Source: Oscillospiraceae bacterium
GTDB lineage: Bacteria > Bacillota > Clostridia > Oscillospirales > Oscillospiraceae
Assembly (NCBI GenBank): GCA_017400415.1
Contig: JAFPTE010000046.1
Location: 1-11,722, forward strand
Direction: 5' to 3'
DNA length: 11,722 nt
In this document: positions 6,801 to 11,722 of the stretch, piece by piece
Numbering within the stretch: the stretch's first letter is position 1
Layout: every line of letters starts with the position of its first letter
Program-made: the position numbers and the translations under genes
The notes under the pieces: model-generated
Databases searched by the model: none
What the model saw: the letters and a program-made list of their open reading frames with translations, nothing else
Told to the model about the DNA's origin: nothing

Positions 6801-7179
6801 ACGCAAGACCCAGCGGCGCAGCGGCCTTCTGCTGGATGAGCCGGAGGTGCTGGAGGCTATGGAGCAGGGGGAGAAGTTTGAGTTTCTTCCTGTTAAGCTC
6901 ACAAAGGATAAGCTGCCCTCCGGAGACAGCCTGGCCTCCGCAGAACAGCTTGGTGCCCTGTCACGGCACGTCGATATGGTTATAAAGCGTATGGGCGACG
7001 AGCTTTTGAGAGGCTCCGTTACCGCAGACCCGTATTACCGCGGGCAGAGAGATATGGCCTGCACCTTCTGCGATTATTTCGGCGCATGTCACTTCCGCTC
7101 AAGCGGAGAGGACAAGCCCCGGTTTTTAAGCCACATAAAGACCGCCGAGGCCTGGAAAAAGATAGAGGAGGGAGCCTGA
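3877..7179 (+). CDS. addB: ATP-dependent helicase/nuclease subunit B (AddB/RexB)
   Basis: AddB is the partner of AddA in the cytoplasmic helicase-nuclease that unwinds and resects double-strand breaks and responds to Chi to prepare 3' ends for RecA. The protein has 1100 residues (B. subtilis AddB is 1166). It opens MKLILGRAGSGKTS with a Walker A motif at 6-13, the diagnostic AddB N-terminus. The C-terminal nuclease has Asp905 and Lys907 in VVDYKTGKKS. Four cysteines that would bind the structural iron-sulfur cluster are present: Cys747 in FYSCRYSYF, and Cys1062, Cys1065 and Cys1071 in CTFCDYFGAC, with the spacing known for the family. The frame is open upstream to 3685, but the MKLILGRAG start with GGTGA (3868-3872) is the family start, and the extension would overlap the small gene. 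It overlaps addA by one base (TGATG). It appears intact. Confidence 0.96.
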   Translation: MKLILGRAGSGKTSRILELINERVSQHLAGNIYIVPEQYSHDAERELAESCPPEGPLYAEVLSFTRLSARISAEIGGLADRMIDKGGKTLAMSRALYTASPMLNVYSLGKNKSDFLGSLIETYEELRSSCISPGDLARVSPEAEGELKEKLFELSIIFENYESIKEQSGLDSGDRLQRLAEGIAESSLGQGYACFLDGFTDFTAQELEIIDELMHCGCQVTVSLSADDMLEPSMALSLGVSTARRLMTMASARGQKCEIEFLEPREKDRDPALRYMEQVLLDRTNSPYEGPNAPISVVAVANAYEECCAAAGRVLELVQKGARFRDIAVVSSQWEEYAAMAAGVFEKFGIPVNTTEKEGILTKPVLCYLTSALEIITEGWSYDSVMRFLKTGLTGVSDDDRDIFENYILKWNMRGIGAYTGENWKMPPGGFSEHVSQEDICALERINKVRVSFSEPLAAFDRAFKEANTAFLRICSIYDFMESTDLYNLLRRKVEELETQGLLRQADEYSQLWDILLGALEESAAILGDAELEPEELVRLISLVLEQFDVATIPSSQDAVGCGDMSRMRGRGIRHLIVLGATDTALPKNTERHDLIGEEDRRTLKGLGLELPDRRDDSLARELGLVYSSLTMPKDSLMLTYPVQSRRSYVVTRLMSVFSLDEKPLDRTAFISAREPALELAASGGNERWALAARRYFEESPEGKASLAKLENAAKMPRGRLTRMTAERLYGREINISASRLDKFYSCRYSYFLKYGLKLNRRDKAGLDAPETGTFIHYVLEKTAGQVHDLGGFKEVGDSELLELSRKYCREYADIKLGGLEGKTGRFKYLFSRLSEDAGKIVLTLAEEMRRSSFEPLAFELSFAKNGDLPPVELAGEEGSVRINGIADRVDGWVHKGKLYLRVVDYKTGKKSFKLSDVSCGMGLQMLIYLFALQKEGGEKYGMDIVPAGVIYAPARDEVIAADHRLTDEELSAERRKTQRRSGLLLDEPEVLEAMEQGEKFEFLPVKLTKDKLPSGDSLASAEQLGALSRHVDMVIKRMGDELLRGSVTADPYYRGQRDMACTFCDYFGACHFRSSGEDKPRFLSHIKTAEAWKKIEEGA

Positions 7180-10100
7180 TGGCATTATTTGAGCCCACAA
7201 CCGAACAGAAGCAGGCTATCGAGCTTAAGGGCAACTCTCTTCTGGTGTCGGCGGCAGCGGGAAGCGGCAAGACGAAGGTCCTGACCGAGCGTGTTCTGAA
7301 GCTTATCGTTGATGAAGACTGCAATGTGGATGACTTCCTTCTCATTACATACACCAACGCCGCCGCATCGGAGCTCCGGGGCAAGCTCATGGATGCAGTA
7401 TACGAAAAAATAGCCCAGGACCCGGAAAGCAGGAAGCTCCGCCGGCAGCTTCAGCGTATAGGCCGTGCTGAAATCGGCACCATTCACAGCTTCTGCGCCA
7501 GGGTCATCCGGGAGAACGCCCATATAGCCGGGGTTGACCCGAATTTCCGGGTCGCCGATGAGGCCGAGGCGGACAGGCTGAAAGCCGACGTTCTGGAGGA
7601 CCTTATTGAGGAGGCCTACGAGAAGGCGGAGCCTGGGTTTATAAACCTGGCGGATACCCTCGGCGCCGGCAGAGACGACAGCGGACTTGCGGAGGTCATT
7701 CTGGATGCGCACAGCAAGCTTTTAAGTCACCCTTATCCGGACAAATGGGTGGATGAGCAGGAAAAGGCAGTTCTGAACGTTACAGAGGATAATCTGAGCG
7801 AGACCCCCTGGGGCCGGCTCCTTCTGGGCACAGTTTCCCGGCGTGCGGCATATTATGAAGGGCTTCTCAGAGACCTTGTGGATGAGTCAAAGGTAAATGC
7901 CGATTTCATAAGCGCCTACGGTCCCAGCCTGCAGGCTTCCATCGACTCTCTTCATGCCCTTTCCGGCGCAGTGGAGCTTGGATGGGATAAGGCCAGAGAA
8001 ATCACGGTTGAATTCCCCAGGGCTAAAAACGTTAAGGGCTTTGAGGAGGAGAAAAAGGTCCGCAGGGACGTGATGACCGGCGCAAAAAAGCTCCGGGCTC
8101 TTCTGCCGGACCCTGCCGCAACAGCTGCCGAGGATATCCGGAAGACAGCACCGGAGGTGGTAGCACTTCTGAGATTTGCTCTGGAATTTGATAAGCGCTA
8201 TCGACGGGCAAAGAGAAAGAAAAGCGTTCTGGACTTCTCCGACCAGGAGCATATCTGCCTGGATATCCTTGTTGACCGGGAGAGCGGAGAGCCCACTCAG
8301 ACCGCACGAAGAATCTCGGAACGGTACCGTGAGATACTGGTGGATGAGTATCAGGATATTAACCAGATACAGGAGCTCATTGTCGGCGCTGCCTCCAGAG
8401 ACTGGAAAAACGTGTTCATGGTGGGCGACGTAAAGCAGTCCATATACCGCTTCCGCCTGGCAGATCCGGGGATATTCCTCTCCAAATATCTTAGGTTTGA
8501 CGACCCCGGTGAGGACTTGAACGGCCCCGGCTGGCGTGTGATACTTTCAAAGAATTTCCGCTCCCGGGCGGGCATTCTCGGCGCCTGCAACTATGTCTTC
8601 AAAAACATCATGAGCCGTGAGCTGGGGGAGATGGAGTACACGGACCGTGAGGCCCTCTATGTGGGAGCCGATTACCCGGAGAGCGCTGAACCTGCAGTTG
8701 AGCTTGACGTTCTGGACCTTTCCGAAAGAGACGAGGACGGCAGTGACAGCGCAGAAGAGGAGGCCGCCCTCTGCGCAAACCGTATCGAGGAGCTTATGAG
8801 CTCCTTCCAGGTTTGGGACGGCGGAGGCAGCCGGCCCCTGCGCTACGGGGATATTGCGATTCTTATGCGCTCCCCCAGAAGCAGAAGCGCTGCCTGGCTG
8901 AAGGTTTTCCGTGAGCGTGGCATCCCGCTCTCCTTTGACCAGGAGGACGATTTCTTCGAGACGCCGGAAATCAATATTGCCCTGGCTTTTGCGGCGGTTA
9001 TTGACAATCCCAGGCAGGATATTCCCCTGATAACTGTGCTCCGCAGCCCGGTGTACGGCTTTACCAGCGAGGAGCTGGGTAATATCCGCAGCATGTCTCC
9101 CGACGGTGACTATTATTCCGCCCTGGAAAAGGCTGCGGAGAAAAGCGGGAAATGCCGCAGCTTTCTTGCACAGCTGAAGGAGTTCCGGGCTCTTTCGCCA
9201 AACCTTCCTGCCGATGAGCTTTTGTGGCAGGTTTTCACCGGAACAGAGCTCTTTGCCGCCGTCAGCGCCATGCCCGGAGGCGACAAGAGGCTTACTAACC
9301 TTATGTCCTTCATTGACTGCGCAAGGCGTCTGGAATCCGGAGGCTTTAAGGGCGTTTTCGGCTTTGTGGACCAGATGCTGCGGATGAAGGAGCGTGGAGC
9401 ATCCCCTGTTTCAAAAGGTCTCGATAAGGCCGACGCAGTAATCTTCACCAGCATCCACCGCTCCAAGGGCCTGGAATACCCGGTGGTTTTCCTGGCGGAC
9501 ACCGCACACCAGTTCAATCAGGATGATTTGAAAAAGCCTCTGCTTATCCATCCGGAGCTGGGCGTGGGTCCCAGAGTCTTTGACAAGGCGAGGAAGGTCC
9601 AGTATCCTTCGGTCATGCGTCTGGCCGTCAGAGAGAGGATAAGGTTTGAAAACCTCTCCGAGGAGATGCGCGTGCTTTATGTGGCCATGACCAGAGCCAG
9701 GGAAAAGCTCATAATCCTTTGCTCCATGTCCAGGGCGGAGGACAGGCTGGCGGCCCTCTCCGGCTCGGTGCTGCCTGTCATGCCGGAGGTGCTGGAGGGC
9801 GCAAGAAGCCAGGCGGATTTTATCCTCCTGCCGGCGCTGCGAAGAGCTGAGGCGGAGGCCCTGCGCTTCGGGAGTCCCAATGTTCCGGCCGATACGGAGG
9901 ACCCGGCCTGGGATATACGCCTTGTGAAGCCCGAGGGTGAGGAGGAAGAGCCCGAAAGGGCAGAAGAGGCCCGGCCCGAGGCCAAAGAAGAGGACGTTGA
10001 AGCAGTCCGTGCCGCTCTGTCCTTCAGATACCCCTATCTTGCCTCCACCAGGATGCCCTCCAAGCTCACCGCAACCGAAATGAAGGGCACCTTTGCTTCT

Positions 10101-10703
10101 GCCGAGACCCACGAGGATGCGGATGAGCTCAAAAAAACACGGCGGCGTCTGACAGTTCCCGTCCGTCCGGAGCTCCTCACCGGCGGTCTTGAACTGACCG
10201 CAGCTCAGAAGGGCACCGCCGCCCATAGGGTCATGCAGTATGCGGATTACAGGAAATGCCAGACCAGAGAGGGCGCAAGAGCGGAGATCGAGCGGCTGTA
10301 CTCCATGGGGAATCTCTCCAAGGCCGAGGCCGAGTCTGTAAAGCCGGTTATTATTTCCGATTTCTTCTCATCTCCCCTGGGTGAAAGGGTGCTCTCTGCA
10401 GACAAGATATGGCGTGAGCTAAAGTTTTCCACCCTTGTGGACTCTGACCTGCTCACGGCTTATCCCTCCGGTGAAAAGCTGCTTCTGCAGGGCGTTGTGG
10501 ACTGCTGTATTGAGAAGGACGGCAGCCTGACCGTTATCGATTTCAAAACAGACCATGTGACCTCTGAAACAGTATCCGAGAGGGGAGAGTATTACCGGGG
10601 GCAGCTGGAGTCTTACGCCTATGCCATGGAAAAGATAATAAAAAAGCCCGTCAGCGGGAAATATCTGTATTTCCTCACTGCCGGGATGACCTATGAGCTA
10701 TAG
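7179..10703 (+). CDS. addA: ATP-dependent helicase/nuclease subunit A (AddA)
   Basis: AddA is the UvrD-like 3'-5' helicase and nuclease subunit of the AddAB break-processing complex. The 1174-residue protein shows superfamily 1 motifs in order: Q motif (TEQKQAI, 8-14), Walker A AAAGSGKT (25-32, Lys31), Ia TYTNAAA (57-63), GTIHSFC (100-106), DEYQD (389-393), GDVKQSIYRFR (416-426), SKNFRSR (457-463), HRSKGLEY (760-767) and YVAMTRAREK (834-843). A C-terminal RecB-type nuclease follows, with His1016 in GTAAHRVMQ, Asp1108 in GVVDC, and Asp1121 and Lys1123 in VIDFKTD. An acidic linker (919-941, 13 of 23 residues Asp/Glu) joins helicase and nuclease. The ATG at 7179 shares a base with the addB stop and has AGGAGGGA (7166-7173) upstream; a longer frame from 7086 lies inside addB and lacks family similarity. 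All catalytic motifs are intact. Confidence 0.97.
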   Translation: MALFEPTTEQKQAIELKGNSLLVSAAAGSGKTKVLTERVLKLIVDEDCNVDDFLLITYTNAAASELRGKLMDAVYEKIAQDPESRKLRRQLQRIGRAEIGTIHSFCARVIRENAHIAGVDPNFRVADEAEADRLKADVLEDLIEEAYEKAEPGFINLADTLGAGRDDSGLAEVILDAHSKLLSHPYPDKWVDEQEKAVLNVTEDNLSETPWGRLLLGTVSRRAAYYEGLLRDLVDESKVNADFISAYGPSLQASIDSLHALSGAVELGWDKAREITVEFPRAKNVKGFEEEKKVRRDVMTGAKKLRALLPDPAATAAEDIRKTAPEVVALLRFALEFDKRYRRAKRKKSVLDFSDQEHICLDILVDRESGEPTQTARRISERYREILVDEYQDINQIQELIVGAASRDWKNVFMVGDVKQSIYRFRLADPGIFLSKYLRFDDPGEDLNGPGWRVILSKNFRSRAGILGACNYVFKNIMSRELGEMEYTDREALYVGADYPESAEPAVELDVLDLSERDEDGSDSAEEEAALCANRIEELMSSFQVWDGGGSRPLRYGDIAILMRSPRSRSAAWLKVFRERGIPLSFDQEDDFFETPEINIALAFAAVIDNPRQDIPLITVLRSPVYGFTSEELGNIRSMSPDGDYYSALEKAAEKSGKCRSFLAQLKEFRALSPNLPADELLWQVFTGTELFAAVSAMPGGDKRLTNLMSFIDCARRLESGGFKGVFGFVDQMLRMKERGASPVSKGLDKADAVIFTSIHRSKGLEYPVVFLADTAHQFNQDDLKKPLLIHPELGVGPRVFDKARKVQYPSVMRLAVRERIRFENLSEEMRVLYVAMTRAREKLIILCSMSRAEDRLAALSGSVLPVMPEVLEGARSQADFILLPALRRAEAEALRFGSPNVPADTEDPAWDIRLVKPEGEEEEPERAEEARPEAKEEDVEAVRAALSFRYPYLASTRMPSKLTATEMKGTFASAETHEDADELKKTRRRLTVPVRPELLTGGLELTAAQKGTAAHRVMQYADYRKCQTREGARAEIERLYSMGNLSKAEAESVKPVIISDFFSSPLGERVLSADKIWRELKFSTLVDSDLLTAYPSGEKLLLQGVVDCCIEKDGSLTVIDFKTDHVTSETVSERGEYYRGQLESYAYAMEKIIKKPVSGKYLYFLTAGMTYEL

Positions 10704-10733
10704 AAAAAGCACTGCATAAGCAGTGCTTTTTTT
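10704..10733. terminator. Bidirectional intrinsic terminator between addA and tRNA-Gly
   Basis: GCACTGC (10709-10715) and GCAGTGC (10720-10726) pair around an ATAA loop. A five-A run lies on the left and seven T on the right, so A-T pairs can lengthen the stem. It begins directly after the addA stop codon. On the minus strand it also has a T tract (from the A run at 10704-10708), so it can end the convergent tRNA transcript. The last T (10733) is the template for the A of the tRNA's encoded CCA. Confidence 0.92.
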
Positions 10734-10806
10734 GGAGCAGGGTACGGGAGTCGAACCCGCCTATTCGGCTTGGGAAGCCGACGTACTACCGATGTACTAA
10801 CCCTGC
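10733..10806 (-). tRNA. tRNA-Gly (anticodon CCC)
   Basis: Folded on the minus strand this gives a full cloverleaf of 74 nt including an encoded 3' CCA (10733-10735). The acceptor GCAGGGT pairs with ACCCTGC. The D stem is GTAC/GTAC around a 7-nt loop containing GG. The anticodon stem TCGGC/GCCGA carries the loop TTCCCAA. The variable loop has 4 nt, and the T arm GCGGG/CCCGT carries the loop TTCGACT. The anticodon CCC (10772-10774) reads the glycine codon GGG. The discriminator base is U, as expected for bacterial tRNA-Gly. It converges with addA. Confidence 0.96.
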
Positions 10807-10816
10807 ATACCCGATT

Positions 10817-10844
10817 ATTATATCACATTTTTTGAATAATGCAA
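10817..10844 (-). promoter_or_regulatory. Predicted promoter of tRNA-Gly
   Basis: On the minus strand a perfect TATAAT (10817-10822) with an upstream TG (extended -10, TGATATAAT) follows a weak -35 TTGCAT (10839-10844) at 16-bp spacing. Transcription would start near 10810, only a few bases ahead of the mature tRNA 5' end at 10806. Confidence 0.7.
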
Positions 10845-10893
10845 GACAAAAAGCAGGTTTTCTATATTTTTTAAGTAAACGGAATGAAAGCTC

Positions 10894-10922
10894 TTGACAT
10901 ATGGGCGTCGAATTAATAATAT
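10894..10922 (+). promoter_or_regulatory. Predicted sigma-A promoter of the secreted-protein gene
   Basis: A consensus TTGACA (10894-10899) is followed after 17 bp by TAATAT (10917-10922). Transcription would start near 10929, giving a leader of about 38 nt that contains AGAGGTG (10956-10962) before the ATG at 10967. Confidence 0.65.
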
Positions 10923-10966
10923 TAGAATAGGCAGCAATAAAGCATAACAGAGATGAGAGGTGCTTT

Positions 10967-11722
10967 ATGAGAAACGCAAAAAAGCTTATTTCCCTTGTCC
11001 TTACTGCGGTCATGCTCGTTTCAATGACCTCCCTTGTCCTTGCTGAGAGTGAGGTTGACCACATCGACGTGTCGGTGAAGGAAACTTCCGACCCCTTTAT
11101 TATTCCTCAGCTGTATCCTGCCCCCGGCGAGGATGCAACAGTATCATTCAATGTTAAAGCCAAGGACGCAGGAAACAAAACCATAAACGGGATTGAGTTT
11201 ACTTACTCTTATCTCCTTGACGGCAAGGCCCTTACCTCAGAGCAGGAGGCGTTTTTCTCTCTTGACGGAAAGAAGCTGCACGTTAAGGCAGGCGCTCCCG
11301 CCGGAACCCTTACCTTTATCGCAAGCTATGGGGATATCTCCGCTTCCACGGACGTTATCCTGCCCAGGGACGAGAGCACGCCCTCTGCTGCCTATATACT
11401 GTATAGCGGCGAGACCGTCGCCAAGTCCTGGGATGAATCTGCCGTCCGGGTCATCTATATTCCAAAGCCCGGTGCCGGTGAGCAGACCTCTGTGAGCCTG
11501 ACGGGCTATATGCTGGACCAGTACGGAAATCCCATCTCAGGGGGAGAGTGGACCGACAGCGGCGCCGCCGGTATAACCTGCCGCAGCGGCCTTGTGACTG
11601 TCACCTCCGAGGCCATAGCCAGCGGCCAGCCTGTCGCACATGAGTTCGGCGGAAGCGGTCAGTACGCAAGGGCGCTCATCGCCGTGACAGATATTACAAT
11701 TACCTGGCCCAGCCTTACTGAC
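10967..11722 (+). CDS. Secreted surface protein with Ig-like features, N-terminal part
   Basis: The gene is open for 252 codons and runs off the right edge. The first residues (MRNAKKLISLVL...) form a classical Sec signal peptide: basic start, hydrophobic core at about 7-24, and predicted cleavage after Ala26 (LVLA then ES). The mature part lacks further hydrophobic segments and is rich in Gly, Ser, Thr and Asp with alternating strand-like stretches. Two regions look like successive beta-sandwich domains, about 31-132 and 133-252. The second contains LDQYGNPISGG (183-193), a D-x-Y-G-N-P turn typical of bacterial Ig-like domains in adhesins and S-layer-type proteins. Only one cysteine is present. 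It has its own promoter and an AGAGG ribosome site. Function, length and anchoring (for example SLH domains or a sortase signal) cannot be read here. It is probably a cell-surface structural or adhesion protein, but a secreted enzyme with N-terminal Ig domains is also possible. Confidence 0.8.
   Translation, partial: MRNAKKLISLVLTAVMLVSMTSLVLAESEVDHIDVSVKETSDPFIIPQLYPAPGEDATVSFNVKAKDAGNKTINGIEFTYSYLLDGKALTSEQEAFFSLDGKKLHVKAGAPAGTLTFIASYGDISASTDVILPRDESTPSAAYILYSGETVAKSWDESAVRVIYIPKPGAGEQTSVSLTGYMLDQYGNPISGGEWTDSGAAGITCRSGLVTVTSEAIASGQPVAHEFGGSGQYARALIAVTDITITWPSLTD

Noticed and set aside
7086..7178. N-terminal extension of addA inside addB
   Set aside because: It lies in another frame of the addB iron-sulfur region, and the ATG at 7179 has a strong ribosome site and the expected AddA N-terminus.
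1..11722. Mobile element, CRISPR array, defence cassette or novel multi-gene system
   Set aside because: No tandem direct repeats, transposase, integrase, phage or toxin-antitoxin motifs were seen. AddAB here is the housekeeping break-repair enzyme with intact motifs.

Overview
The window reads as an ordinary, gene-dense chromosomal segment from a fairly GC-rich member of the Clostridia (Bacillota). An Oscillospiraceae-like gut bacterium is the best guess. The reasons are AddAB rather than RecBCD, strong GGAGG-type ribosome binding sites, a MEP-pathway ispE, a GC-rich coding style with AT-rich intergenic promoters, and a signal-peptide surface protein. The lineage is inferred from style only, not from any database comparison.

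Layout: positions 1-900 (minus strand) hold the start of proA and all of proB, the first two enzymes of proline synthesis from glutamate, in the order proB-proA. A divergent AT-rich region (901-1065) carries back-to-back promoters. From 1066 to 3601 (plus strand) a tightly coupled operon encodes an Lrp/AsnC-family regulator, a class I/II aminotransferase and IspE (CDP-ME kinase), each joined by a 4-nt ATGA stop/start overlap. A short gap with a perfect 10-bp inverted repeat separates this from a small predicted membrane or secreted protein (3657-3872). That gene is followed after 4 nt by addB and then addA (3877-10703), the two subunits of the Chi-regulated helicase-nuclease that resects double-strand breaks.

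A strong hairpin terminator after addA abuts the 3' end of a minus-strand tRNA-Gly(CCC). A last divergent promoter region (10807-10966) drives the tRNA on one side and, on the other, a secreted protein with Ig-like features that runs off the right edge.

The genes form separate functional units: proline synthesis, a regulator/transaminase pair with an isoprenoid enzyme, DNA break repair, translation, and cell surface. I see no insertion sequence, phage gene, CRISPR array, toxin-antitoxin pair or recognisable defence cassette. No clear new system is present. The least explained items are the small membrane protein ahead of addBA, the inverted repeat that overlaps its candidate promoter, and a 12-residue mini-ORF in the proB/lrp divergent region.
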